A DNA stretch of 64,000 nucleotides from Pseudocercospora fijiensis CIRAD86 (Eukaryota > Ascomycota > Dothideomycetes > Mycosphaerellales > Mycosphaerellaceae). Position 1 is the first letter of the stretch. Every line of letters starts with the position of its first letter. The notes under the pieces are model-generated. The model saw only the letters and a list, made by a program, of their open reading frames with translations, was not told the DNA's origin and searched no databases. The position numbers were made by a program, and so were the translations under genes. The stretch is from positions 615,876 through 679,875 of the forward strand of contig NW_006921541.1 of NCBI RefSeq assembly GCF_000340215.1, written 5' to 3'. Shown here piece by piece: positions 29,702-42,851 of this stretch.

Positions 29702-30517
29702 ACTGTACATATCGATCTGAAAATAGCGTGAAAGCGTTCTCTTGTACATCCGCCAGGAGCCGGAATGTGGCAAACGCACTTACTGATCTCATGCGCGCCC
29801 TGGTCACAAACCTGAATACTTCGATACCGCGCCGAAGAGCGCCGTATGCCTCTCCCGTGCAGTGTCAATCACCACTTGCGTCCCTCGCTGTCACTGTAGC
29901 TGCTGGACCTCAGTATATCTCCACCTGGTAGACTGATTTTGGTCTTCACCGAATCGCCTTCGATGCTCGATCTGGCGTGGCCACGTACCATGGGCTACAA
30001 TGACCGCATTCCCATGTCTTATCGTCGCCATCATGGCGCACTTGTTGATGGATCCTTCCGTGATAGTGATGCTGGCGTTGGTGGTTGTTTCGTTTCAATA
30101 TCTGTCAAGGTCAGCTATGAGCAATTCGCTGATTGGCTGCGCATTTTGTTTGTGGTGCAGCTGCAACCTCACCAAGTCACGTCCAAAGTCGCATAGTCGA
30201 ATTCATAAACTTGTGAGGAAGAAAGAAAGGGAGAGGAGCAGCAGCAACGATGTAAAGTCTGATCAGATTCTGCTCAATTCAAGCTTGGTATCATCGTAAA
30301 GCCTGTTGCCCAATAGCCTTCTCGCTATAATCTCATGGGCGTAATGTACAGCCTCTGCTCCTGGATCAGATCAGGAACCATGCAGTAAGAAAAATTTCAA
30401 ATCAGAGCACGCATAACCTGAGCTCGTGCCCGCCGTCGATGAGCCCATTATCATCATAACACCCCATTCTGCGCCATAAACCCGTGTGCCGTGATCTTAA
30501 ACCAAAAGTGAGAGCAT
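29702..30517. other. Gap between convergent KAPA synthase and H2A
   Basis: 816 bp with no recognisable gene. Short open frames (for example 29939-30196 plus) have no motif. Confidence 0.55.
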
Positions 30518-31168
<651 letters not shown>

Positions 31169-31606
31169 TTTGATGGATTTGGTTGGTTTGGGTTGGTTTT
31201 GAGATGTGGTTGTGTTGTTGGGTGAGATGGAGTCGTTGGTATCGCTGGGCGTGATGGATGTCGATGTGTGGTGATGGAAGAAGAAGAGCAGCGCGAATGT
31301 TGGGTGGAGGTCGACAGGCTTAAGTAGCGCGGGCAAGAAGTGTGGGCGTCGCCGCATCAAAGTCGCGGTTCCGTGTTTTGGGCGCTCGGACCAGCACCTT
31401 CCAGCGCGCGTCGTGATTGCAGCTTCGCAGCAAAGCCGCCCGCACTACTTAAGCCCGCACTTCCCTCCCAGCTTCCGCGCAGTTCTTCTTCCTCTCCACA
31501 CACAACACAACACACCAAGCGACATCCATCACGTCCATCAACCCATTTCAGCACTTTTCGAACCCACATCACCAACTCATCCAAAACCGCATTTTCAAGC
31601 TTCGAA
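31169..31606. promoter_or_regulatory. Divergent H2A/H2B promoter with mirrored core elements
   Basis: 438 bp between the two histone start codons. A 13-base element with core CTACTTAAGCC occurs once toward each gene: GCGCTACTTAAGCC on the minus strand at 31317-31330, and GCACTACTTAAGCC on the plus strand at 31442-31455. Each lies about 150 bp upstream of its own ATG. The TTAAG core and symmetric placement suggest paired TATA-like core promoters; this is inferred from position. Confidence 0.65.
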
Positions 31607-32172
<566 letters not shown>

Positions 32173-33304
32173 ACGTCATCACGGGTCTGAGATGATTGGC
32201 GTTTGTTCTTTGTCACTTGGTTTTACTCGAGGGCTCATACGATGTGAGGGCCGAGGCGTTTCGATAATGCGATCATGGGATGGGTTTGTTTTAGATATTT
32301 CATTTACGATGCTCACAATACCATGAGCGCTACCTAGGCGGCGGCGCGAACAGAGCATTCGGGCATGATGGGCTGTACAGTAGCAGCAGCAGCGAGGCGG
32401 CAGATATCAGATGGATGGTCTGACATGAAATGCATGATTTCAAACTTCACTATCTGTTCTTCCTCATCTTCGGCACTGGTCTACAACGTCACTTGATACT
32501 GACTTTCAAATTGCATTCAAATGACATTGGCATTTACAGCGCGACTTGCGCATTCATTCGAGATGCGAGATATGCACTTCGCAGCGGTGCAGAGTGGACG
32601 ACTGAGGTTGAGAGAAACGCGTAAATGGCGCGCTATCGCCAGATCATAACATTGAAATTCAGGCATCCAAGGCAGAAACTCAAAGTCTGGGCGACGAGAA
32701 ACTTTGCGACCGCGACCGCGAACCAGAAACTTGAACTTCTCGACCTCAACTGTCAACATCCAACATCATGCTCTGCAGATTTCGATGTTCATGTCTTCCG
32801 CGAGACAGGAATTGAGATACTGTGACCTTTCACAGAATGATACAGCAGGCTCCAGCCTGTGATCAGCGAGATGCCTTCTGGAAACGGACTTCACACGCGG
32901 CGACTTCTTGCACTGGACCTCTGAACAGGATCCGCTTCCGAGCAGAATATAAGGCTACAATCTTTGCCGAGAATATCCATTGCGGTGACATGACTCTCCT
33001 CATGCATTGTCTTGTGGCGTCCTGGAGCGATTATTGAGCAGGCTAGACTGGACGGCATGCTGCAACAGAGCAGATCCTCAAGCTGGTGACATCACGCCGT
33101 GGAGCTTGTCCAAGTTCCCAGCTCCTACGGATTCGCAGGCGGCTCTCCACCAAGATGTGATGTGATTGCATGTAGGCGTTGGGTTCTTCGTTGTCTCTTT
33201 CATCTTGTAAGTGTTTCACACTATTTCTTACTTGAACAGCACATGGCTCTGCTTGGCATTGACATACAGATAGAGCTGCGGAAACATTGACGGAGATAAG
33301 TGCG
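32173..33304. other. Gap downstream of H2B
   Basis: 1.1 kb without a recognised gene. A possible 5' UTR intron of the next gene runs from GTAAGTG at about 33209 to TTGAACAG near 33240. Nothing else stands out. Confidence 0.5.
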
Positions 33305-34846
33305 ATGTTCAAGCTGCGCAAAGAACGGCCACCAGGACCCTCACGTACAGATTCTCTCGCGGCACTCAGCGACTCGGACACGAATGTGCCGGAACCAAAG
33401 ATGCAGAGGAGAACACTTAGCCAGATCTTTGGGAGAAAGAAGAATAAGGATGGTCAGGAAGAGATGATCGTGGCGCCTGCAGGAGGCACAGATACAATCG
33501 CGGGCGGGAACACATTGGGTGTGCCTCCGCTGCAGCAAGACTCTGCATATGCCAGCAGCGAGCCAGATGGTACCCCCAGTGGTTCCAGACATGGCAACTC
33601 GATCGAGACGAATCCCATCTCGCCAGCGGAGACCAACATGAATCCCCTCATTGTTCCAGTCGAGAATGATGGAAATGTCCCTGGTGTAGCTCGGGAGCGA
33701 AATCTGGCTGTGAACAAGTTGACGGGCGATATTCACGACGAGGATACTGGCGAGGTTGTGTCAACAGTCACCACGACGACGACAACCACAACTACCACCA
33801 CGACCATCAGTGGTAGGGATGGTAAGACGAGAAAGGTGGACGTTCAGACGACGCCAGGGAGTGTGACGGTCGCACAACCTTCGAATGTAGCGACCGACCG
33901 GAACAGAGATGCAGATCGTCGTAGTGTGATCTCGGAGATGCCAGCAGACTCGGTGCCTCAGACGACCGCTCAAGATGCTCCTCCTGTGCCGGCAATTCCA
34001 TCGAATGCAGTGTCCACGCCTGCTCCATCGACTACGCCTGTGCCGATGGGGGACGGGCCAGACACGGCTCATAGCGTTCCACTGGTGCCAGGCAGAAATC
34101 CGAGTCGCATGTCGCCAGTAAGAGGGTCGTTCGGAGCAAGGCCAGAAAGTGTCGATCCAGTGCCTTCAAGTCCCGTGGTCGGATCTGGCTTTGGAGCAAA
34201 CTTCGCTGGAACCCCTTCGCAGATTACTGGTGCTACTCCAGTCGTTGTACCGGCTGATGGCCCTGTTCCAGGTGCGCTCCCAGTCCCAGGTGCGCTCCCA
34301 GTTCCACCATCTCCAGAGCCTACCCCGATAGAGCCGGCATACAGACCAATCACGCCGGCCCGAGAACACCGCCCTCTGACGGAATCCGTAATATCAGAAG
34401 AAGATTCAGTGACCTCGAGCACGCCTGGCATGGCACCCGGATCAACAACAAATATAGCAATCCCACCCGCCCCAGCCCCATCCACCGCACCCCCAGCAAA
34501 CACCGCCCCAAAAAGTACCTTCAGCAGCCTCAAAGCCGCAGCAAAAGGTCTCCACGTAAGCATTATCCATCCATCCCCCTTTCCTCCACCTCATCCCCTC
34601 TAACAACATTCGTGCCACCAGGGCGTCGGCGAAACCCTCCGCGGAACTCTCAACAACGAAATCGACACCCGCTTCTCTCGCAGCAATCCGGAAAAGGCTG
34701 CGGCTATCAATGCGAAAAACCAGGCAGTTCTGGATCGTGGACAACAGGAGACTGCTGGATTGCAACCTTTTGTTGAACAGAGGCAGAGTCGGAGTCGGAG
34801 TATTCAGAGGAAACCAGTGGGGGGGGATGGGGAGGGTGGTGGATAG
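33305..34846 (+). CDS. Low-complexity protein of unknown function
   Basis: Two exons: 33305-34555 and 34622-34846 (491 aa; GTAAGC donor, CACCAG acceptor). I do not recognise a domain. A basic start (Met-Phe-Lys-Leu-Arg-Lys-Glu-Arg) leads to Leu-Ser-Gln-Ile-Phe-Gly-Arg-Lys-Lys. A long Pro/Ser/Thr-rich disordered middle follows, with twelve consecutive Thr written in mixed ACN codons (about 33771-33806) and the repeat Pro-Val-Pro-Gly-Ala-Leu (34262-34300). The C-terminus looks folded: Leu-Lys-Ala-Ala-Ala-Lys-Gly-Leu-His joined to Gly-Val-Gly-Glu-Thr-Leu-Arg-Gly-Thr-Leu-Asn-Asn-Glu-Ile-Asp, then a charged Gln-rich end. The splice junction lies inside that block, which I judge to be the conserved part. 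No signal peptide or membrane segment is seen. An eight-G run near the end could hide an indel. Confidence 0.72.
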
Positions 34847-35521
34847 GAGGGGACGGTTTGTTGGTGATGTTGAGGATAGGGCCTGTGGGGGTAGTGGGGA
34901 GGTTGTTGGATAGGATGATGAGAATGAAGGGTTGGGATGTACATAGCTTCGGTCGTTTTTTTGAAAGGAATGGGAAAAGTTCCTTTTGTATCTACCTATC
35001 TATCCAACGAAATTGTATATTTCCTCCTCGTGGTTGGGAACTTTGTACGTTGATCAGGTCGGTATCAATACTCTCTGCATCATCTCTATGCATTCAGGTC
35101 TCCGCAACCTCGTCGTCATCACTTTCTCCCATCTATTTCGATTCGACTTCGAAAGTCAAGTACATACTTCACACATTCTCCACCATCTTCCCAAATTCGC
35201 CTATCTTCCAGATTTACCAAATTACAAATTCACTCCATCACGATCGCAACACTACATCAATAGACACAAAAGTCACGCAAACAATCATAAAACGTCAGTC
35301 GCAATCACGACAGTAAATCTCAAGTTGATTGAAGAAGGTTGGTAACCTCATCGTCCGCCAAGATTTACCCTAAGGCGTAGCGGAACCCTAACGAAGCCCA
35401 GCGCCGCCGTAGCCCAGCATCCACGAAATCAAAGATGCAGCATGAAAAGAGCACTGAGCTGATTCATTTCATCCCCTAATCGCAAGACTCACACACTCCT
35501 TCTCCTCCTCCCCACACCCGC
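34847..35521. other. Gap between convergent genes
   Basis: 675 bp, mostly AT-leaning 3' flank with TATC/CATC-like runs; no gene recognised. Confidence 0.55.
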
Positions 35522-38210
35522 TCATCCCAAACCCGCAGTCCCGAGCCTAATGACCTGCTCAACAGGAACCTTCATCCCCTCCCCATCCTTACCGAGACCC
35601 ATACCCTTACTCCAACCCATTTTACCCATAAGTTTAGCACCGAAACCCGTATGACTGATTTCCGCGGCTCCAGCACCGACAATCTCACCATTACGAACCG
35701 AAACGGCAGCTTTGTCAAAACGTCCACCACCGCGAGTCTTCTTAGCGAATTTGCCCGCTTTGCTGTGGTTCGAGAGAAAACCGCGCGAAGAAGCTGATGT
35801 GATTTTAAAGAACATTGTTTCGTCGTATTCTGTGGTGAGAGAGGTTTTGTAGATGATTGGGAAGCGCTTCTTGCCGGTGCCTTTGGATTTGGAGCTGAGG
35901 TTGAGAGCGGTGCAGATTTCGTGGAGGGCTTTGCGGTTTGCTTTGTCCATGGGTGGGAAAGCACGTTCTTGGAAGTCGCCTTGAAGGAAGTCGCGGATCT
36001 CGTTGTGGACGTTATTCATGGTCATGCCGAGAGGATAGCGGGCGTCGAGATCTGCTTTGCCCTTGCGGCCTGCTGAGCCAAGCAAGCCTTGTCGACGAAG
36101 CTCTTGTCGCTCGATCTTCTTTGCGCGCTTGGACTTGCGGTCTGCGTCCCATGATTCTGCCAGAGTCTCCTTCAGATCCTCGTCGGACAAGTATTCCAGT
36201 GCTGATGGCAGCTTACCCTTGCGACCTTTCTTGGTAGGTCGCAGTGATGGTCGTTCAAAATCCATGATGTCGAAGCCGCTTTCGCCGTATTGCTCGACAG
36301 AGTCTGCGAGTGCGGATGCGTTTGGAAAGTTGAACTTCTTGTCGCCGCCGCGTCGTCGCATGATGCCGCGCTTGCCAGAAGTGAGGTTGGTGATATCACT
36401 GATGCCTGCGCGTGCGGCAGCGACATCTCCCACGCCATCCTCCGAGATCGATTCGTACATGCCGTCGTCAATAATCAGCTCGTCACCGTCAATGCCGAGC
36501 TCTTGCTGTTTAGCCAAAAGTCGCGCGATCTGCTCATCAGTCATGCGGTCGATGCGCCGCTGCCTGATATCCTCCTCATCCTCCCACTGCTCTCGCTCAG
36601 TGTAGTCAAGCTCAGCTTCCAGATCTGAGCTGTCCATGGCGTCCGAGTCCGAAGAGAGCTCATCTTCGTCACTGTCGTAACTAGCCCAGTCACTTTCATT
36701 CTCTTCGTCATCATCTTCCATGTCCTTATCGAGCAATTCATCTTCTCCAATTTCTCTGCCGTCGACGACGAGTGATGGACCGGCCAGTGCAGCATTTGCT
36801 CGCAGATTCGAAAGCAAGCCATCTTTCTCACCGCCGTCTCCAGAATCGCCCTCATCATCCAGCTGAGCCATGAGGTTCTGCATGTAGTCGTCGTGTGCGG
36901 CTTCACTCATGCCAAAATCCTCATCATCAGAGATGGGTGCATTTCGCATGACGCGATTGTCCTTCTTTCTACCACGCTTCCCGCGACGATCGGACTTGGG
37001 TGTGCTGCCAGTCGTGGGTTGGTCCGGCGTGACTCTCTTCTTCGCAGCCTTCTTTTCCGACAGCTTCTTCTTCCAGTCCGCCTTCAGCGCCGCTGAAGAT
37101 TCTGCCTCCGCCCGCCGTGACGCTGCATTCGAGTCTGCTGTGGCAGCGTATGGGAATGCCCTATGCTCTGCTGGTACCGCTTCAACTTCTGGCTGCGTCT
37201 TACGCTGCTTCCAGTACGGAACTGAAGATGCAGGCGTCCACTCATCTTGCGGTCGCTGGGTGATATCGTGCACGGAAGGCACAGCACCCCATCCCCTGGC
37301 TTGAGGAACAGAAGGCCTGGCTGAGAATGCTGCAGGTGTTCGCTTTGATGACGAGCCCCCGAGAGCTCGTAGCAGATCGTCGGTCGGGTGTGGGCTGGAG
37401 CAAGCAGGTAGATTGGGCGTTCGCGTTTGCCGTGGCGGCGCAGAGAATGGGTCGTCGATGACGGTGGACTTGGGTGCAGACTGGTTGCGACCTCTGAAGA
37501 CAACTTCCTCGCTAGAGTCAGATGGTGCTGGAGAAGGTGCTCGCTTGACTGGTCGCTTGCCATTTGCCTTCGTCTTGGTGGCAAGGCTTGAATCGCCGAC
37601 GGTATCAATAACAAAGCCCAGGGCCGGCGAAGGCTCTCGCATGGAGGGAGGATCGACGATAATGCGCGTTTCGGTGCTCGCAGTGGTGGTCTCGTCGACG
37701 TCCATGACTTCAGTACCGTGGATGTGCATGTTTGCCATGCCTTCCTCAGACACCTCGACGTCTGCCTCGAGCAGGATGTTGGTCTGGATTGCGCTGTCGT
37801 CCATGTCTTCCTCGTCATCATCGCCCTCCTCGCTATCGCTGTCCTCAAGCTCGGTCTGTCCACTTCGGGTGGTGTTATTCGGGTCGTCTACTGTGGGAGC
37901 GCTGTTGCCCGCGCTGACGAAGGAAATGGCCTGGTGACGCAAGTTTGCATTCGCACTTCTGGGGGGTAAGGGAGAGAATTTGGAGGTCTGGGCGAAACCA
38001 CGAAACTTGACAGCATTATCATCCTCGCCTACAAGCAGTTCTTAGCATACGAAGGCAGAGGGCGATGGGATTCTACACACCCCAATCATCATCGTCGTCA
38101 AGCATGATGCGCCTCGACAGGTTCTTGTTCTGCGGCGTGTAATTCCCACTATTCTGTGCCTTCTGCTTCTGCTTGGCCCGACCTTTGGGCGGCTTTCCCT
38201 TCTTCGCCAT
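35522..38210 (-). CDS. SQS1: R3H and G-patch protein, Sqs1/Pfa1 type
   Basis: Two exons: 38081-38210 and 35522-38028 (878 aa; GTGTGT donor, TTGTAG acceptor). The start is basic (Met-Ala-Lys-Lys-Gly-Lys-Pro-Pro-Lys-Gly-Arg), followed by a run of five Asp. The middle is long, acidic and disordered (Glu/Asp/Ser-rich). Near the end an R3H-like segment (Leu-His-Glu-Ile-Cys ... Phe-Pro-Ile-Ile-Tyr-Lys-Thr) is followed by the G-patch (Gly-Phe-Gly-Ala-Lys-Leu-Met-Gly-Lys-Met-Gly-Trp-x-x-Gly-x-Gly-Leu-Gly). Yeast Sqs1 activates the DEAH helicase Prp43 in ribosome biogenesis and splicing through its G-patch. Splicing joins the poly-Asp segment to a conserved Lys-Phe-Arg-Gly-Phe block. It is divergent from ATG4. 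Confidence 0.88.
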
Positions 38211-38815
38211 CTTGCTCGAATGTCTGCCCTGTTGCCCTGCCCCGCCCCGCGATCCAGCGCGATATCTAGAATTCTAGTGTGGCGAGCAGATCTATGCGCT
38301 TCCCGTGCAGCTGCCGGTACTGTAGGCGAATGTATGCAAGCAGAGCGCGACTGCAGTGAGCAGGCGAAAGGAAGGAGATGTATTCGGCGGATCTGGATGT
38401 GCTTTGACTCTTCCGTGTCATCAAAGGCGGCGGCCCATTCGCGAGATCCGCATCGGCATCGGCATCCCGACCGTGTGGGCCCTGCATCTGCATCATCCCG
38501 CAGCGCCAGCGCCAGCACCGACGCCAGCCTGGCCGATCGCGTACACCACAGCTCCTTGCCCACCTCCTGCTGTCTGGTGTCTGGCCAGGAACGGTGCGAC
38601 TCTGAGTTTGGATAAATAGAAGTGGATGACGGAGGAACGACACCTCCGAACAACACGCACCTAAGTCCCTCCGAACCCCGCCATCATCACCGTCACATGC
38701 AACGACACATCTGCTACGTATGGCCTCGTGAGCACGAATCCTGCAGAACTCCACCTTGCAAGGCAGACCACCGTGCCTGCCTGTATCTCCTCCACCCCAT
38801 CCCAGCGTGGCCGCG
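38211..38815. promoter_or_regulatory. Divergent SQS1/ATG4 promoter region
   Basis: 605 bp between start codons. CpG-rich with GCATCGGCATCGGCATCC-like short repeats at about 38447-38468; no specific factor site assigned. Confidence 0.5.
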
Positions 38816-40202
38816 ATGAACGAGTTCGCTCGCTTCTCCAAGCGCGCCGTAGACTGGGTCTTCGACAGACCACCTAGAAATGAGGATGACTCGCCCATCT
38901 GGTGTCTAGGGCGATCGTATAAGTCGGAGTATCAAGCAGAACGACCGTCCACAGCACCTGGCTCCTCTCCTTCGGCGCAGTCAGCAACATCTCATGCCGA
39001 TTCCGCTGTTGTGACTCAGCCTCAACATCAACCGAAGAGTGAGGAATTACGAGATAAGGATGACGACGAGGAGTTGGTCAAGAGCTTCGACCAGGTCCAG
39101 CTATCCAAGTCGATGGACGAGGAAGACCTTGGCTGGCCTTCTGAATTTCTAGACGACTTTGAGTCGAGAGTCTGGATCACATATCGAGATGCCTTTCCAC
39201 CTATACCCAAGTCAAGCCATCCTGCCGCTGCATCCAAAATGTCCTTCACAACCAAGCTTCGAAACTTCACAAACCAAGCAGGCTTCACCTCAGACACAGG
39301 CTGGGGCTGCATGATAAGGAGTGGCCAGTCTCTGCTCGCGAACACCATTGTCGTGCACAGATTAGGCAGGGATTGGAGGAAAGGTCAGAAGGAGCGGGAA
39401 CACAAGGACATTCTATCGCTGTTCGCAGATACACCAGACGCGCCTTTCTCAATACATAAGTTTGTCGAGCATGGTGCTCAGGCTTGCGGAACATATCCTG
39501 GCGAGTGGTTTGGCCCAAATGCCACAGCCAGATGTCTACGGTTGGTGTCTGGAAGCAGATCCTAAAGCTAATGCTAACATTGAAGATAGTGCCCTTACCG
39601 ACAAGTACCATCAAGCCGGTTTGCGAGTATACGCCCGACCAAACGATAGCGACGTCTACATTGATGCACTCACCGCCACAGCCACACAAAAGGACGCCAA
39701 CGACGAATTCCAGCCAACCCTGATCGTGCTGGGCATCCGTCTAGGCATAGAAAAGGTCACACCAGCATACCATGCCGCCCTCAAAGCCGCTCTCGAACTC
39801 CCGCAAAGTATGGGTATTGCAGGTGGAAGACCGAGCAGTAGTCACTACTTTGTTGGCCACCAAGGTGACAACTTCTTCTACCTCGATCCACACACAACAC
39901 GGCCAATGCTCTCACCACAGCCCTCAGCCGAAGATGTTGATACCTGCCATACGAGACGAGTGCGGAGACTTTCTCTCGCAGAAATGGATCCCTCAATGCT
40001 ACTAGGCTTCCTCGTCCGCTCCAAAGAAGACTTCGAAGAGTGGCGCAAAGCTGTTGCAAATATGCCGGGCAAAGCCATCATTCACATCCACGACACAGAG
40101 CCAAAGTACTCGACAGGAAACGAGCGGGCTGGCGCGGTGGATGAAGTCGAGACTTTGGATGAGACTTTGGACGAAGAAGAGGACGAAGGCGAAGTCTTGT
40201 AA
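38816..40202 (+). CDS. ATG4: Autophagy cysteine protease Atg4
   Basis: Two exons: 38816-39540 and 39590-40202 (445 aa). Pro-Ile-Trp-Cys-Leu-Gly-Arg at the start, Phe-x-Ser-Arg-x-Trp-Ile-Thr-Tyr-Arg, then the active-site segment Thr-Ser-Asp-Thr-Gly-Trp-Gly-Cys with Cys165, Arg-Asp-Trp, Gly-Glu-Trp-Phe-Gly-Pro-Asn, and Tyr-Phe-Val-Gly-His-Gln-Gly-Asp ... Leu-Asp-Pro-His with Asp341 and His343. Atg4 trims Atg8 and later releases it from phosphatidylethanolamine. The intron (39541-39589) has an unusual GTTGGT donor, with GCTAACA upstream of the TAG acceptor; only this choice keeps Ala-Arg-Cys-Leu-Arg joined to Ala-Leu-Thr-Asp-Lys-Tyr. The C-terminus is acidic. Confidence 0.93.
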
Positions 40203-40255
40203 CGAACGCTGCTGCATACGAGCATACTTCCAAGCGCTTTTTTCTCTGTTACTGC

Positions 40256-40300
40256 ATGGATGGATGGATGGATGGATGGATGGATGGATGGATGGATGGG
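40256..40300 (+). repeat. (ATGG)n microsatellite, about 11 copies
   Basis: An uninterrupted tetranucleotide tract in the 271-bp interval between the stops of convergent ATG4 and the RNA-helicase gene, 54 bp after the ATG4 stop. Confidence 0.97.
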
Positions 40301-40473
40301 ATGAATTGATGGTTTACGACATTGGGGCCGGCACAGCATAAAGCCTTCTCATTAGATACCCCAGATAAGAAGACGAGAAATCCTTTTTGCAAGAGCAGCC
40401 GTCTCCCTCTCTCTTCACGACCATCACTCGCCTCAGTAATCCACCCTCCCCATCCACCATCCTTCCATCCCAT

Positions 40474-42851
40474 TCAAATCTCATCCAACCACTGCAGTTG
40501 TATAGCACTAACATTCCTCGCATACGCCTTCTGCGTAAACACAAAATCACAAAACACAATCCCCTCCATTTTTTTGCCTCTATCCCTCCTCTCTCTCTCC
40601 GCCAACACCGAACTAGGATGTATAGCCACAACTTGTTTCGAAAGCGCAGTTTTGTAAGAATTGTCCGGACATAGAATCGCGATGTTGGATTTATAGCCGA
40701 TCAGGAAGCATTTTAGGATATTTTCGTTGAGGTTTTCGGAGGAGGAGGAGGAGGGTAGGGTGGAAGAGGAGAGGGATTTTGTTTGTGTCCGTAATTGTTT
40801 CCTAACATCCATGACGGCTTTCATAGCCGAATGAGAAATTGCGTGGTTTTTGCACCAGAGTTTTCGATCGGAAGTTGTGGAGTCGTTTGTGTAGGTTTGG
40901 ACTGCGGCGAGGTAGGTGAGGAGGTCACCTTCGCGGCGGTGGAGGTGGGAGCGGGCTTGGAGGATGGATTCGTTGGTTTCGTTGTTGTTGTGGATTGGGA
41001 GCCAGATGTCTTCGACGGAGAGACAGGAGATGATGTCGATTACTTCGTTTAAGCAGGAGCGGGAAGGTTTGGAGGATTCGATTAGGACGACGCCGAGTTG
41101 GGGTGGGAGAGGCAGGCGGGCGACTTTTTGGCCGAGAGGGGTTATGGTGCCGGTTTGTGCTTCGAGGCAGGAGAGGTTGACGAGGTGGTTGAGAGAGCGT
41201 TGGAGGGCTTCGAGGGGTGGTGCGGTGAGGAACGGGAAGTTGAGAATGTCGTCTACGCCGCGGGCTTTCATTTTGAGGATGGCGTTGCTGAGGTCGCAGT
41301 GTAGGATTTCTGGTTTTGTGTCTTTTTCGAGGTCTTTGTAGGTTGATTCAGTATAGAGGCGATAGCATTGACCGGCTGCTTCACGACCGGCTCGACCTGG
41401 AAACTCATAGTTAGCCAAAGTTCTCAGCAACGCGCACGAAGATAGAATGGCTAAGTCTGCTGCCACGACCACAGCCTCAGATTCCCCATGCAGTTATCTT
41501 TGCGTCAATCAAGCCACTTACCCTTCCTCTGTTCTGCAGACGACTTCGAAATCGGCTTTGCCAGAAGCGACTCCAGCCCCAACTTCGACCTGAACTGCTT
41601 CATTTTGAATCTTCCACTATCCACCACAAACCGCACGCCAGGCACCGTAACCGAAGTCTCAGCAATATTAGTGGATAGTATGACCTTTCGCGTATTCGGT
41701 GGCGCTCGCTCAAATATCAGTTGCTGTGCATGCTGCGGCAACTTCGCATAGAGTGGAAGCACCAGCATTCTCGGAAAGTCGGTCGTCAAATGTCCAGCGA
41801 ACTCCTCCACGGATTTTTGGAGACTCTTGATCGCTTCGGCGCCGTCGAGAAACACCAGGATATCTCCTGGCATAGCTTCTTTGCAATGAATCTGATATAT
41901 GCGATGCAGTGCTGTGTCGAGGTAATCCGGTGTCGGGCTGTCAAGATAGTGCGTCTTGACAGGATATTGTCTTCCTTCGACATGGCACCGGGAGACTTTC
42001 GAGTCGTTTCCATTCTGAATGATGCCTTCGCTTCCATTTTCAAAAGTCGCTTCCTCATCAACCCCTTTCCGCTCAAAGAATCGCATCAACCCATCAGCAT
42101 CCGCCGTAGCACTCATAACCACAACCCTCAACGGCCTCCCCATCCTTTTCCTCTCCTCATCATCAAGCAAAACCTTCAAAAACCCAAGAATAAGATCCAC
42201 ATCCACACTCCGCTCATGCACCTCATCAACCACAACACAAGAATACTCCTTCAGCGCCGGATCCCTCAAAATTTCCTGCAACAGCATTCCCTCAGTCAAA
42301 AACATGATTTTCGTGCTCGCACTCGTATTATCGTCAAATCGTACACTATAGCCGACTTTACTGGCTGGGGAGGAGCGTCCGAGAGGTGAGCCCATTTCGT
42401 CCGCTACTCGACGAGCGAGGTTGATAGCTGCGACTCGACGCGGTTGCGTGACGGCGATTTTTCCGGTGCACCATGGTGATTCGAGAAGGAATTGGGGGAC
42501 TTGAGTAGATTTTCCGCTTCCGGTTTCTCCAGTTAGAACGAGGACATTGTGGTCTTTGAGCGATTGTCGGATTTCTTTTGCGCGAGGATATATTGGAAGG
42601 GCTTGTCGTTGTGCATCCAGCTGAGTCTTGCGTTTCTTCATTGGGGTGCTGTTCTTCTTCCCTTCATCTCGCTTCCGCTTCTGCCCGGCACTAGTATCCA
42701 GTGGTGCCGACTTCATTTTGCGATGCTCAGTCTTCGATGGTGTGTAGTATGCAGAGAAAGTCGAATTTCTCGGTCTACAGTTTCCGAAGCAGATTTTGAT
42801 TCGCCAGAGATAAGCTTCGACTAACGGCTCCCACCGAGGCGCATCGGCCAT
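40474..42851 (-). CDS. DEAH-box ATP-dependent RNA helicase (Dhr2/DHX33-like)
   Basis: Two exons: 41522-42851 and 40474-41396 (750 aa; GTAAGT donor, CCAG acceptor). Motifs in order: Gly-Glu-Thr-Gly-Ser-Gly-Lys-Ser-Thr (I), Thr-Gln-Pro-Arg-Arg-Val-Ala-Ala (Ia), Asp-Glu-Val-His-Glu-Arg (II, a DEVH variant), Ser-Ala-Thr (III), Ser-Thr-Asn-Ile-Ala-Glu-Thr-Ser (V), and Gln-Arg-Lys-Gly-Arg-Ala-Gly-Arg (VI), the last created by the splice. HA2 and OB-like regions follow. A basic N-terminus suggests nuclear or nucleolar location. Yeast Dhr2 acts in small-subunit ribosome assembly, but assignment among DEAH helicases is tentative. The later in-frame ATG at 42716 (Met-Lys-Ser-Ala-Pro) may be the true start. 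Confidence 0.85.

Noticed and set aside
36057..36605. 182-codon frame antisense to SQS1
   Set aside because: Mirror of the acidic, Ser-rich SQS1 coding strand; Ser/Pro/Arg composition is the usual shadow.
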